A program made the position numbers and the translations under genes. From NCBI GenBank assembly GCA_001414485.1, contig LLEY01000060.1, positions 248,001-312,000 on the forward strand: 64,000 nucleotides of DNA. The letters run 5' to 3'. Below are positions 31,101-41,131 of this stretch, piece after piece. The stretch comes from Calycina herbarum. Lineage: Eukaryota; Ascomycota; Leotiomycetes; Helotiales; Pezizellaceae. Positions within the stretch are counted from its first letter, which is position 1. Each line of letters opens with the position of its first letter. The notes below the pieces were generated by a model. That model saw nothing but the letters and a program-made list of their open reading frames with translations, ran no database searches and had not been told where the DNA came from.

Positions 31101-34045
31101 TACAAGTTAGCACTATTCAACTGATCAAATTGAGATGACTTACCAGTATCATAGATCATATCTAACAATTGGGCTTCTTCAACTTTGTACCGTGCAATCC
31201 AATTTGGCCATTTTAGCCACCTAATGATCTGTGCCAGAACGGGCGTCAATGTAGCTGTCCCTGTGCTAAAGGCATCCGCCGTCATAATGTCAAGTTTTTG
31301 CTCCTCCCGCAAGAGGTGGAGCCCAACAACTATATCTACAAGAGCCGCCTTGCGTGTCTTTAAATCTCTCTCTCCAGTGGTGGGTAATGTGCCGCGGACT
31401 GTAGTCTCGCCAAATGAAGAGCTTACAAATCCACGCGCCAACTTCAAATGCCTTTGAAGAAATTGACTCTCATCGTCCGTATTTGGCGCAAGTATTGGCT
31501 CAAAAATTTCTGAGCCGGAGCGGTCATCTTCTGGCTCCGCAAGCCAACTCCAGGCAGGATTGTTCGCCCAAGATGGTAATGGGTTGCCATTTGCGGTTTC
31601 CTGTGAGAGCATAGCCTCCCAACTGGCAGAGTCGGTTTGAGCACCACTGCTGGATCGCATGTGACCCTGTGACTTCTTCTTGGGATTGGTCCTACGTCGC
31701 CTTGTTTTGGCCTCATTACTCAGACCTAAGAAGAGAGAAAATATTGTAATAACGAGAGCTGTCCACTCAGCATCCACGGTTTCTATTGACTCGAGGCGAA
31801 GCCATTGCATCACCGTCCACCATCCAACGAGTACTCCCTCTCCACCATTTGGCCCTGGAATGACAGCTCTGCACACTTCGAGTATCTTGCAGACATGAGG
31901 ATTTCGGGGCTCAAGAAGAATCTGAAGTTGATGCATCTTGCCCTCGTCATCAAGCAGATCCACAACACCACGAGGTTTCGCATTTCGTATCCCACGTAGA
32001 GCACGAGGTCCTTGACTGAGAACGCGTTTGAACCCACCTTCGCGTCTCGCTCGTGGTGTGGCATTGTGACCCAGACTTCGAGTATTGCTAATAGCAAATT
32101 TGGCTGGAAGTGGGATTTTCATCAAAATACTCCATGGTGCTTGTAAACTGATTTCTCCGTAGCCGTCAGGGGTCTTCGTCAAGACCAAGATCCGAGACAC
32201 ATGGCCATCATCAATTCTGCAAGCGTCGATAACATCATCCGCCCTCACTACTGGGGCCAGTGACAAAACGTTGATGTCCTTCTCCTTTCTCCCTCGGATC
32301 GGGTTATCATGACTGACGCTGGAATGAATCTTCCTATATAGAGGCAAGACTAAAAGTTTCTTCTCATCTGGGTCCAGAACACATATCACAATGGCGTTTC
32401 CTTGTTGATCATCCGTAGCAGACATAGGAGCAGTGAGGGTAAAAACTTTGCACTGACTCGTGGCTGGCAAATGTTGACTGGAATATCGAACATTACTATG
32501 TTCAACGGGAACTGAGCAAACCTTGGTTAAAACGACTTCTTGACGGAGGGCATCAAATTCTTCATCGTCTAAGCCCATATTATGAAAGCCTTCAAAGTCT
32601 CCTCCTGCTCGAAGCTCGTCTAGTAGATCATCTACTGGTGCCTCTAAGAAGCTATTTAGACTCTGGTTGAATTGAGGAGGTTGAGAGAAGTTTGGCCCGG
32701 TCACTCCAGCATAGCCAATGCTACTTCTTCCATGTTGACTTCCTAAAGACTCACCACGTCGGCCTCCGCCATGTTGGGCAGATTTCTCGGCAAATGCAGA
32801 TCGCTCATGGTTTGCAGAAAGATCCGCTCGGGCGAGCATTGAGCTAACTCTGCGAGACTTTCTCCTTGGAATGGTTCCACCCTCAAAGTCCGGATCGAGT
32901 GTTGCCACAAAATCTACCACTTTGTCCTTGGTTCCATCCTGCTTCTTGCCATTCTTCACTGGTTGGGTATTTCCGAAGCTCTCTCTACGGAAAGTAGCCT
33001 GGCTATTCATAACGGGTGTGGTGGCCCCTGTTGCAGTACCTGGCATGAATGAACTTCTGCGTCTGCTGGGATCGCTGGCCACTCGTTGCTTTTCGCTCAA
33101 GCTCTCTTCTCCGATATATGCCATCTTCCAAACCGTGTACATGCTAGTTTCCCGGTTCAGCGTCAAGGCCAAAACGAGAGACTGTTCGCTGCACTTGTCA
33201 AATTCTCCTCGGCGAGAAATATGCAGTATCTCCTCAGCACTATCCAGTGCTGATATTTTCATTGGTCCCTGTCGGTGTCCTTTCATGTCTGATTTTGAAG
33301 GTTGAGCTACCACCAGACCTAGTTCCGAGAGAGGGTCCGTAAGAGAAAACAATCGAGGCCAATTCGCATCACTTTTTAGTGCCGGAGGTTCCCATAAGTC
33401 TTTTAATGTGGCATTGAGCTGGAGGGAAATTTGTTTTGGAGCACCAAGGTCCGCAATGGAAAAGGTAGACTGCTGTGAACTGGATGCAGACCATGGTACC
33501 GGTTGTGAAGAGATGAAGGAGTTTGGTGGAACTTTTGGAAATTTCAATGAAGCCGCAGCAAGATTATCGACTCGCAGTTTCCGTTGTATTATTATGCCAC
33601 TCGGGGCCGCAATCGCACATTCCACTTCGAATGGCAGATGTACAACATGGCTAGTTCCTGAGAGAAAATAGACATGCGCCTGGGTTAACAGGAATACCAC
33701 AATAGCAGCCTCTCTTTTCGCATCCCCCTTCTTCTTTTCTCCGTCCTTTGTGCCATTTTTGTCCAGAGGTCCGAAGCTTGGGAACGAGGTCAACAAGGCC
33801 TGACTGACAGGTTCCTTTTCGAGGTCGAATTTGTAGCTTTTCCGAAAGACTCCCCCTCTCGACCAAATTACACATCGTGGGGTTACGAGTAGCTCGTCTT
33901 CGTCATGTGCCGCATCGGGATCGCCGTTCGAATAATTATGCCATTTATAATCGGTGCTCTTGGGGTCGTGGGGAAGGAGGTGCTCTTGAATGGCATATTG
34001 AAGGCCAGTGGGCTGGTCAAGGCCTAGGGAAAGGACCGAGGCCAT
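28142..34045 (-). CDS. apc1: APC1, scaffold subunit of the anaphase-promoting complex (BimE-like)
   Basis: Intronless gene for 1967 aa. APC1 is the largest platform subunit of the APC/C ubiquitin ligase that drives anaphase and mitotic exit in the nucleus. The start reads MASVLSLGLDQPTGLQYAIQEHLL, then RCVIWSRGGVFRKSYKF, the first strands of the N-terminal beta-propeller. A Ser/Arg-rich insert (about 330-490, RRRSSFMPGTATGATTPV, SRRVSSMLARADLS) corresponds to the phosphorylated APC1 loop. The helical middle region follows. Proteasome/cyclosome-type repeats lie around residues 1340-1640 (IMGIGLLYCNTQHRRMSEIM, GYRLAAGFALGFINLGKGSD, GALFLGGGTFTFGTSNMAIA). The length agrees with filamentous-fungal BimE (about 2000 aa). 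A divergent short intergenic region lies upstream; no co-regulated neighbour is evident. Confidence 0.94.
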   Translation of the reverse strand: MASVLSLGLDQPTGLQYAIQEHLLPHDPKSTDYKWHNYSNGDPDAAHDEDELLVTPRCVIWSRGGVFRKSYKFDLEKEPVSQALLTSFPSFGPLDKNGTKDGEKKKGDAKREAAIVVFLLTQAHVYFLSGTSHVVHLPFEVECAIAAPSGIIIQRKLRVDNLAAASLKFPKVPPNSFISSQPVPWSASSSQQSTFSIADLGAPKQISLQLNATLKDLWEPPALKSDANWPRLFSLTDPLSELGLVVAQPSKSDMKGHRQGPMKISALDSAEEILHISRRGEFDKCSEQSLVLALTLNRETSMYTVWKMAYIGEESLSEKQRVASDPSRRRSSFMPGTATGATTPVMNSQATFRRESFGNTQPVKNGKKQDGTKDKVVDFVATLDPDFEGGTIPRRKSRRVSSMLARADLSANHERSAFAEKSAQHGGGRRGESLGSQHGRSSIGYAGVTGPNFSQPPQFNQSLNSFLEAPVDDLLDELRAGGDFEGFHNMGLDDEEFDALRQEVVLTKVCSVPVEHSNVRYSSQHLPATSQCKVFTLTAPMSATDDQQGNAIVICVLDPDEKKLLVLPLYRKIHSSVSHDNPIRGRKEKDINVLSLAPVVRADDVIDACRIDDGHVSRILVLTKTPDGYGEISLQAPWSILMKIPLPAKFAISNTRSLGHNATPRARREGGFKRVLSQGPRALRGIRNAKPRGVVDLLDDEGKMHQLQILLEPRNPHVCKILEVCRAVIPGPNGGEGVLVGWWTVMQWLRLESIETVDAEWTALVITIFSLFLGLSNEAKTRRRRTNPKKKSQGHMRSSSGAQTDSASWEAMLSQETANGNPLPSWANNPAWSWLAEPEDDRSGSEIFEPILAPNTDDESQFLQRHLKLARGFVSSSFGETTVRGTLPTTGERDLKTRKAALVDIVVGLHLLREEQKLDIMTADAFSTGTATLTPVLAQIIRWLKWPNWIARYKVEEAQLLDMIYDTGKSSQFDQLNSANLYEESSIESPIHEPFECPSVYDWIQTCFTSGVRNDFMTLPLLLRTRSQGLARRTPSLDQWMRLTPRTLLFDKLFSLMLPNWSAVQFVEALFAVGVDTLLLETLPEAILIPLQEALAECQPEPPTTWSEKLLAMAGREDVKMLLNPAQRPQVAQSNLLAPSHESNIDVHAICISTLDSESTRAFDGAAEMERQTITRAIFKDDRRMNEAMDILNTSRPTVARCRSEPHWSESELLEAQKEHAQMLAYRTLAIPSGRGLMYFSARVPLLTERLMIGGFNLSCVMKPDNNTVGVDKNAYTEEKVCWSFFHAGVAAGLSISRDAKGIDTSWILFNKPVQDLSNRHAGFLLALGLNGHLKSVAKWVAFKYLTPKHTMTSIGLLLGLAASYMGTMDSLITRLLSVHVTRMLPPGAAELNLSTLTQTTGIMGIGLLYCNTQHRRMSEIMVSEIEHIDTETEEEPLRNEGYRLAAGFALGFINLGKGSDLQGLHDMRLTERLLALAAGAKKVDLVHVLDKATAAAVMAIALIFMKSENQVLARKVDVPDSLLQFDYVRPDVFLLRTLAKNLIMWSKIEPSFVWIKNSLPISYRYRASLENVKVLTSDDLPFYDIIAGLCFSIALRYAGSGSFPVRDLLIHYLDQLMRICRIEADTYDKKLTRSTVRNCQDLVALGLATIMAGTGDLVVFRRLRSLHGRDDNETPYGSHLASHLAIGALFLGGGTFTFGTSNMAIASLLVAFYPIFPSSVQDNKSHLQAFRHFWALAAESRCLVTRDIDTNQPVPTPITITLRDGSQIQKHTPCLLPEFEQIQSIRTDSSEYWNVVLDLQSNPQHLQVLKSNQTIHVRKRQAHDSKTSVFNATLQTLNDFSTSSTALVSSSPVNSLEWIFDLDAFKTFTKAERALVLPVAGEASGGVSSVSVVSDMQRGMMGTVVDARLLLEGAMGSGKRDRVVGLRFLFEWVDGRVRGGEEVGWIRREVVERLKSGVWVLVEGRR

Positions 34046-35496
34046 TGCTTTTTGATGTGCCCAGGTATGGCGTGTAGGGGGTTCTTCATGGACGGTTCAT
34101 GTTCGTGTTCGTGGGTTGGGTTGGGGTGATAATTTATTTGGGTCCTTCGAAGACTGGAATCTGCGACATTCTCTCCCCTGATACTTTCTCCTGGACTTGA
34201 CTTGTTGGTCTTGATATTTCCATCTCAGTTCGCGCTTTCCTTCACCGACGCGTCGCAAGGCTGAAAGGCTGAAATCAAAATTCGGCCGTGCACCAACCCC
34301 CTCTTTTCAGTTCAACACCGAAGACCTCTAACCTTAAGCAACGATTACGAGGACATAAAAATATGCGCAAATTATCTCCTCCGGGCCTCCCGCGTGTTGT
34401 CTCATGAGATGTTCCCGACTCCTCAATCACTGAATCTCCGACTTCGCGTCACAGCGTTCATGCCCCAAGAGGAGTTAACAGCGGTTTGCGGAGTTTGAAA
34501 TTCATCGCGTGAGAAGGGGGGGTAGATGGGAAAACCACCTAAGAAGATGGTAACCGTTTACCAACCCTGAGGGAAACCTGCCTAATGGGACTTCGTCAGT
34601 TTTAATTCTTCAAAGAACCCGGGTGGGCGCGTGTTGTTCTTTTGGTGAGGAAGGTGCGATGGAGTTCTCAGGTCAGTGAAGAAGGAGCGACCCGGTTCGA
34701 CCAATTCGCAGCCCACGGAGCCAACAACTTCCCAATCTTCACCATTCCTTGACCGACTTGTAACATTGAGGCCACTGATTACCATGACAAGTCTCATGAA
34801 GCCACAGCGCGCACTACTGCTTGTATCTACTCGGACTGGTCTTTCGGGGGTTGTAACGGGATGACAAGCCATCCACAATATCAGGCAAGATTGCAAATCT
34901 TCAACCAAGTGGTAGCTTATCTGGCAGCCATTCAGTCCTCATGACGCGTTCTCTTTCTCTTTGTTCTAAAGTCTTTACATTGTTCTTCAAATCTTCGAAA
35001 TTCTTATGATCAGTAATCACTTCCTCCAGGCTTCACTCCATCACTATATTTCATTGGCTATGGCGCCAGCCCTTTTAGGAAATTTCAAGAACCCTGCTCG
35101 GGCACGATGATTAGTAGCTACTACAATACAGGAGGATAAGCTATTTCAAGCATGTTTATTGGCTTTCTTTCCTGTACCTGATCAAATAATTACTTTCCGT
35201 CAGCCTTACAAGAGGGGTCTTGCCGGAAATGATTATGAAAACCTGTACTTTGAAGTTTTAAAGAAGCCTGGTATTGCTTCGGGGTTTGAAATATGCTTTT
35301 AGTAAGACACGAAGGAGACTTTGAGCGGAGTTTGAATGGAGATAGAGATTTGGTGGAGTCGAAAAGGATATAAATCCCAGGCAGACTCCCTCCCAAAACT
35401 TACATCTCACGATCATCACTGACGAACATCATTACTTCTCTAAGCAAGCGTCTCTAAATTTCCGAAAGTACCACCACTCTTCGCACCACCCTCAAA
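34046..35496. other. Intergenic between apc1 and GFA-like gene
   Basis: No supported gene. A frame at 34582-34908 (minus) and its antisense have no domain. The last 100 bases before 35497 are C/A-rich with CACC motifs, typical of a fungal 5' leader. Confidence 0.45.
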
Positions 35497-36124
35497 ATGC
35501 CAGAATCATCTTGCCTCTGCGGTCAAAACCGGATCTCCTACCCTGGAGAACCCATCCTCAATTTCCGCTGCCACTGCATGGACGAGCGCAAACTTACCGG
35601 TGCAGCTTTTGCCCTCAACAGTGAGTCCTTCCCCTTCTCGTCCCCTTGCTCCCTATCCCCCCCCCCAATACCCATATCAACCCCAATCTAACAACCTCCA
35701 CCCTAGTCCTCTGGTCCTCCACCGACCTAAAAGTTCTCTCCGGAACCCTCTCCACGTATACCAAAAAAGCCGGAAGCGGAAACAACATTACCAATCATAG
35801 CTGCAGTACCTGCGGCTCCCTCCTCTATCGAACCTCAGATGGATATCCGGGTACGATGGTGATTAAGGCTGGTTGTATGGATGGCGTCGATGCTGCTATG
35901 ACTTATGTCCCGCAGATTGAGATTTTTACGAGGAGTAGGGTTCCTTGGGTTCCTGCTGTTGAGGGGGCGAAACGTGAGTTTTGAAATTTCCTTTTCTGAT
36001 AGAGGGGGGTGTTTTGTGGTCTGGGGTAAGGGGTAGCGATTGTTTGTTCTTGCTTTTGCTGGTTGGATTTTTGCTAACGTTTTATTTAGAGGAGGTTGCT
36101 GATTTTACTTCATTTGATTTGTGA
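35497..36124 (+). CDS. GFA/CENP-V-family zinc protein (Mss4-like fold)
   Basis: Small 141-aa protein, join(35497..35620,35707..35973,36090..36124). Members bind one or two zinc ions; some act in glutathione-dependent formaldehyde handling, though most fungal members have no assigned reaction. Zinc-ligand motifs seen are C6-L-C8 near the start, C25-H-C27 followed by RKLTGAAFAL, and CSTCGSLLY in exon 2. In the usual motif CHCxxCRK the third Cys precedes RK; here that position is Glu30 (CHCMDERKLTG), so one ligand seems to be missing. The C-terminal PQIEIFTRSRVPWVPAVEGAK matches the family. Introns are 86 and 116 nt with GTGAGT donors and TAG acceptors, and the last exon encodes QEVADFTSFDL. Confidence 0.85.
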
Positions 36125-36224
36125 GCTCATGGAGTGAGTGTAGGATGGGATGAGTTCTCGGTTTCATTGAAAGGCCCAAGGTAGAATAATAAGAAAATTT
36201 GTGTGGACAATACATTCTCCAATG

Positions 36225-36395
36225 TCATACCGAAGCTTTCCCCTTCTCATCTCTCCACTCTCGATAGAACTCGGCAACGTATCCAAACCCCGCTTGACCA
36301 AGTTTATCACCAACTAATTTTCCCCAAGCCATTCTATCCCCATTCGTAGCCATAACACAATCAAGATACATCGCACCTCCCCCCGAGAAACCTTT
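36225..36395 (-). pseudogene. 3' end of a gene, cut off by AT-rich DNA
   Basis: An open minus-strand frame of about 55 codons ending at a stop (36225-36227), with normal coding composition: GGGAMYLDCVMATNGDRMAW... then GKLVGDKLGQAGFGYVAEFY and REWRDEKGKASV. Directly upstream (above about 36396) the sequence changes abruptly to AT-rich, TCTAG-rich repeat-like DNA with a stop in frame and no start codon. It reads as the preserved C terminus of a protein whose 5' part was lost or displaced. I do not recognise the family. Confidence 0.5.
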
Positions 36396-36720
36396 TTATT
36401 CACTAATTATAGAATAGACGAATAGACCAATTCTGTCTAGATAAAGTCACTATACTCAATCTCTATACTTTGTTGAAATAACTAAAGTCTAATAAAATAT
36501 CTAGAATATCTATATTGAATAAATGTTACTTGAGAAAGTATCTAAAATACTACATACTATTAAAACATTCAAGTCTTTATTTGATTGATCTAACTACTCT
36601 AGATACTCTTAAACAATATAGTTTAATAGCTTAACTTACTAGACTTACTGCTAAATACCATAAAGTAGTAACGTAATTGGTAAGTAAAGCATACCAGGTC
36701 ACGTCATAACACTAGGTCCG
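36396..36720. mobile_element. AT-rich decayed repeat
   Basis: Strongly AT-rich with many TCTAGA/TCTAAT-like words and no open frame, beginning sharply at the end of the gene remnant. It resembles retroelement or LTR sequence decayed by C-to-T mutation, but no ends or target duplication could be identified. Confidence 0.35.
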
Positions 36721-36939
36721 AGGGGAATCATTGTTCATTTTGTTTTTGCTTGATATGCCTAGAATCTATCTTCGCTAGGCACTTATCATAATGACCTAGA
36801 AATCTCCCCATACCCCGCAACCTTCCAATATCTACCTCATGCTTTCTCTACCCAAAAGACACAGAGCGACGACGACAGTATTTAAAGACTATGTCTGCCA
36901 TGGAAAGTCGTAAGGTGTAGCGAAATGTAACTGAGTGCA

Positions 36940-38087
36940 TGCATCCTCAAGGTTAGTAAATATAGTGAGCTATGCAACCGACATCTTTCACCAAATGCTA
37001 CGTAGCAAAGTTTGGAAGGCAGGTAATGAAAATACGACGACCTGTAGAACACGATACTTGAAGTAACCGGGGCAGAGACTTACCATGTAATCGTATAGGA
37101 TCTTACTAAATAAAGCTCAGTTTGGCTAAAAGTTAGGTTAGCTGATGAACAACCATAGAAAATGGGTACTATTACATGGTATTTTTTAGAATTTGGACGA
37201 AAGTTTCTTGAGAGCGATCGACCAAAGCGACCTAAGTGATGATTGAAGTCATGACCGAAGCCACAAGACTCATCACGAAAATGGTGATACCGAAGATCCT
37301 AGGAATAAGGAGAATAATGAGAAATTGAAGAAAGGGTGTAGTCCATTCAGGTAAATATGATAGTGCTTTGGGGAGGACATTTTTGCAGTCGTTTGATTTT
37401 GCTCGTCGATTATTTTTTGGATGTTTGGGCGAAATGTTTGAAGTCGTGTTGTAGAAGATTGGCAGCTTTATAGAGTACTGTTTTGGGTTTTGAGGCTACT
37501 TGTCCTAATGATATTTTAAGCTAGGTGGATTAATATAGACATATTTAATGTCTCTGTGGGGGAATTCACTGTCTTAAGTAGACAAAGAGCCAAGCCGATA
37601 CATATTCTACAGTTGACAATTTCAAAGAAAATATAGCATTAGCGGTATCACACCGAAGAACTTCATTTTGGTTAGAAGTCTGTATTGGTTCAATTTTGAC
37701 TTCATAAGTACGCCCAAAACCAAACCTCGCTAACCATCACAGCGACTCGAAAGAAAAATCCTTCCATTTCGCTCCCAGAGAGACCAAGTGGCGACGATTG
37801 TACGGGCGATAGAATGGCGTAGGAGTATCGCGTAGCGTAGCCGAGTATCTGTAAATATAACCTCGCAGTTAGTAAAGTATAGTGCATTATTTGGCGAGTT
37901 TTCCCTCTCAAGCAAGGGCAAAGTTTGGAAGACGCCTAGTGAATATACAACAAACTTGAGAACACCAGACCTGGAGCAATCAAAGACAGAAACTTACTAT
38001 GGAACAGAGTGAAGGCGGTTGCAACACGTGGAGTGTATTTGCTTATCAAAAGCCACAAGAAATAAAATAGAAACTTACTATGCATTC
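36940..38087. other. Decayed duplicate of small membrane-protein DNA
   Basis: Segments at about 37011-37083 and 37922-38000 align without gaps (GCAAAGTTTGGAAG... to ...GAGACTTAC / GAAACTTAC), and both end in a minus-strand splice-donor sequence. Minus-strand hydrophobic coding fragments (for example IPRIFGITIFVMSLVASVM near 37260-37320) suggest worn or multi-exon genes for small membrane proteins. No intact reading frame could be assembled. Confidence 0.35.
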
Positions 38088-38432
38088 TTATCCAATTCTC
38101 GGGGTATACAAAAGCCAGGATAACGCAAAACAAACCAGCCCCACGTAAAACACGCTAAGCGCGAGACCAACGTAAAAAGAAACCTTGGCAATCCAAAGCC
38201 GGCGTTCTGCTTTACGGTTGGCCTTGGCAATACGTTCTAACCTCTCTTCGTTCCAAGTTCCAGGCTCATAGAAGAGGGCTTCAGCCTTCTTCCAGATGGG
38301 GTCTACCCTCAACCGAATCCAAAGGGAAAACCACACCACGAAAACCATGTAGAAAATGCAAAAACAGGCAAGTAAAATAGGAATCCGGCGTTGTGATTGA
38401 AGGGTGAGCTCGGCAAAGGCTGAATTTGTCAT
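38088..38432 (-). CDS. Small two-helix membrane protein, unknown
   Basis: A 114-aa frame from the ATG at 38432 (MTNSAFAELTLQSQRRIPIL). It has two hydrophobic helices, about 17-38 (ILLACFCIFYMVFVVWFSLW) and 85-108 (VSFYVGLALSVFYVGLVCFA), separated by a charged amphipathic segment (RLERIAKANRKAERRLW). A stop follows at 38088-38090. The sequence 3' of it has two GTAAGT donor-like sites, so further exons are possible. No family recognised. It sits among duplicated, partly decayed relatives. Confidence 0.5.
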   Translation of the reverse strand: MTNSAFAELTLQSQRRIPILLACFCIFYMVFVVWFSLWIRLRVDPIWKKAEALFYEPGTWNEERLERIAKANRKAERRLWIAKVSFYVGLALSVFYVGLVCFALSWLLYTPRIG

Positions 38433-38970
38433 ATTCGCTCCAGGTGCCCCTACCCTTACGGATGATGGCTTCAAGTTCCGTCCAAATGGGGCTTAGGTCG
38501 AGTTGAGGTGGTGAGGTTTATCGTGTGGTTGTAAAAAGAAGAGGGTTGGTATTCTTCAACTCAATGGCATGGCAAAGCATGAATTATATCTCTTCCTTCA
38601 AATTAAGCAAACTGAACTACTGATAAGACGTGAATATTTCAAGTTTTTGGTTTTTATTTGTAAAATACAATCAACAAACCAGATGCTGTTATAAAAGATA
38701 AAAAGAAATCCTCGCATATCTAAGCAAATTATGATCATACGAAACACACACTTCTCAAGTCTCAAGACAGAAAGAATTGATGATTCAATTTATTCTCCAA
38801 GAACATCCCAGCCATCAACCATGGGATCAGCTACCCGCATCCCTAATCACGATCCAAATCCCGGTCACTCAATTCCCAACATCCGCCCATCTACTCCCAG
38901 ATCCCAGACTTAATACTCAACTCTCTGCCCAAAGATCCAAGCTGCCTGTTCGTGACCACAATCCTATACT

Positions 38971-39399
38971 CTAAATTAGCATCCACCCAAACACACTAAA
39001 ACAAAAACCAAAACTTACAAAGGTCTGAGTCTCATCTCCATGCAAGAAATAAGTGATCAACTTAGAAAGACCTTTTCCTACAACCTCAAACACCACGTAT
39101 CCGCCAAAACAAATCAGAACAATACCGAAGATACCCACGAGAAGATCAAGTCTGAAGTTGTCGTCACCGGCTGGATCGAGTTTAGCTGGATCGAGTTTAT
39201 CGACTCTGGTACGGAGTTCCATAACCTCCTCAGTGAGTTTGATGATGGCGATGGAGAGGTCTTCGGTGGTGTTTTCGGTGGTGCTTAGTACTGAGAAGGA
39301 AGGCGATGGGGGAGAGATACGTTGATGTTCTGTAGAGTTTGGAGGTTGGTGGCTCAAGTCGCCATTTTTAGGAGAAGATGTTGATTTGGAAAACATCAT
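38971..39399 (-). CDS. Small single-pass membrane protein with coiled segment, unknown
   Basis: A 142-aa frame starting MMFSKSTSSPKNGD. A Ser/Pro-rich N terminus (1-45) is followed by an amphipathic helix with heptads (IAIIKLTEEVMELRTRVDKL), a DPAKLDPAGDD linker and hydrophobic helices (LLVGIFGIVLICFGGYVVF and FVSFGFCFSVFGWMLI). A consensus GTAAGT at the FVSF codons could mean a 3' intron, but the next acceptor is only about 23 nt away, so the unspliced stop is preferred. Layout (coil then membrane helix) recalls small fungal membrane proteins of unknown role. Confidence 0.5.
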   Translation of the reverse strand: MMFSKSTSSPKNGDLSHQPPNSTEHQRISPPSPSFSVLSTTENTTEDLSIAIIKLTEEVMELRTRVDKLDPAKLDPAGDDNFRLDLLVGIFGIVLICFGGYVVFEVVGKGLSKLITYFLHGDETQTFVSFGFCFSVFGWMLI

Positions 39400-41131
39400 A
39401 GTGACTTGCGTAAGTCGTTGGATGAACGTTGTTAATAATTAAAATAGTTAATGTTTGTTGTGTTTATCTAAGAGCATTGACGCTGTTATTGTTTCAAATT
39501 GTCAACTCTGTGTATGTAGAACCTTTATTTATAGACTTGTAGACTCATGCACAGACGATGTGTAGAGAACACACAATCAACAACGTAATCACTGTCTGTA
39601 TGCTGCTCGCTAAGAGAGGTAGCTGTTAGATATACTTTACACCAACTCAATCAGCTCCCAGTCAAAACGAACTTCTCATATACGCTGTAGTTAATAAGCT
39701 AATATCATTCCCGTTCTTCGTGATATTACCTCCTATTACACTTCGAAGTATAATGGACTAGAAAAACCAGTTACGCAAGATGTTTGAAATTGATTTTAAA
39801 GCAGAGGAAGTAGTTAATACTTAAGCTGATTTCATGTAGAAATATTTCGAACCTGATATCAAAGTATTATTCAACTTTTCCTTTATCATTTAATCCCATT
39901 CAGTAAGGTAACTAGTGATATGTGGCAGCTTATTAGCAGCTTACTTGTAGCTTACTTGTAAAGTGACAGATAAAGAGTTTTAGCTTACTCGTCACTTACT
40001 TGCTAAATGATACCCAATTGAGGTTGGATCGTCACACCTGGTGCCATGCCCAAATTTGAGGATGCGATCACTTGTGATAAATTCCCTTTCGTTAGTCGCA
40101 CAAAGAGAGAGCTTGAGCATGTACTTTTGGATGGTTATCCGCCTTGTTATACATAGGTGCTTCATATAGTAAATAAAAACTCCATACACCACTCGATAAA
40201 AAGCATTGAAGACGTATCTAGAGGTGGCCGGATCATTGATATTGTGCTAAGCGCATCTTCGCCGGCTCAAAATGAGTGGACGAAGCGTGGTGAGCCCGTG
40301 GGCTTATTCTCCTGGAGATCTTTTCGTCCTACGATTGTCAATCGTTTAATACAACTCTTTGAAAACATCGAGAGGACATTTCCTGATGACACCAAAGTTG
40401 ATGAAGTGCTCCACTTGTTGGAGATTTGCAGCAAATTTGACACGCAAAGTATCTAGATTTCTAAGCGGATTTGAGAATTCCAAGCTTTGGCGGGCAATCG
40501 AGAAGGAATGTTGGCTTGTTAGTGGTACTGGTGGTGCTTGGAGACGTGGCCCGAGGGAAATTATGCAATGGGTTTGAGCAAAACCGCAACGTGCCTTTGT
40601 AATTGAAGATTTTCTATGAGGGGGGTCTCCGCACTGCCCTGTAGCTGGACTCCTCCGGCGACCGCAAACCCCGGGAATTTTTGATAACGATTTTTAGCTT
40701 ATATATCAATAGTCTTCGATTCTAGTTATTCTAGAATAAGAGGCGATTGGCAGGTTACCCATCTTTCGCCTTCACGAGAAAAACTCGCTATTTGTAGATT
40801 ACGTACAAATAGCTGGAAAAATTGTGCTATTCGCAGGTTACCTGCAAATTGCAAGCAGGCAACATTCCTATCCACAGCCCACATTTCGGTCCATGGGCTG
40901 TCCAACTTGGATCAAACAAGATTCACAGAAGTAGTAGAATAATTTGATTTTGTCTCCTAATGATAATAATGGCAAGATATGGCAAGATAAAACATGAATG
41001 GCAGTAATGGCAAAACAACAACACCAAACACCTAAACCCGACAGACATTTTCGAGAGAGTGATGTGACAAAAGAAAGAGACAGTATATGCTGTACATGAG
41101 ATTTCTCATCCCATCAAGAACGTCCCACCCC
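39400..41131. other. Intergenic with repeats
   Basis: No firm gene. A frame at 40157-40456, continued in another frame to 40577, has protein-like text (RLIQLFENIERTFPDDTKVD; FENSKLWRAIEKECW) and may be a broken relic, confidence low. Repeats of AGCTTACTTGT lie at 39930-39990, and two foldbacks at 40787-40849. Confidence 0.4.
40787..40849. repeat. Two adjacent foldback palindromes
   Basis: GCTATTTGTA...TACAAATAGC (40787-40813, 10-bp arms, 7-base loop) is followed at 40829-40849 by a palindrome centred on GCAGGTTACCTGC with nearly matched flanks. A partial copy (GGCAGGTTACCC) lies at 40749-40760. Confidence 0.7.

Noticed and set aside
38971..39021. 23-nt intron at the 3' end of the small membrane-protein gene
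   Set aside because: The donor GTAAGT is good, but the only near acceptor would make an intron too short for fungal splicing.
40157..40577. Possible two-part gene fragment
   Set aside because: Protein-like but broken across frames with no recognisable family; mentioned as a possible relic only, not called.
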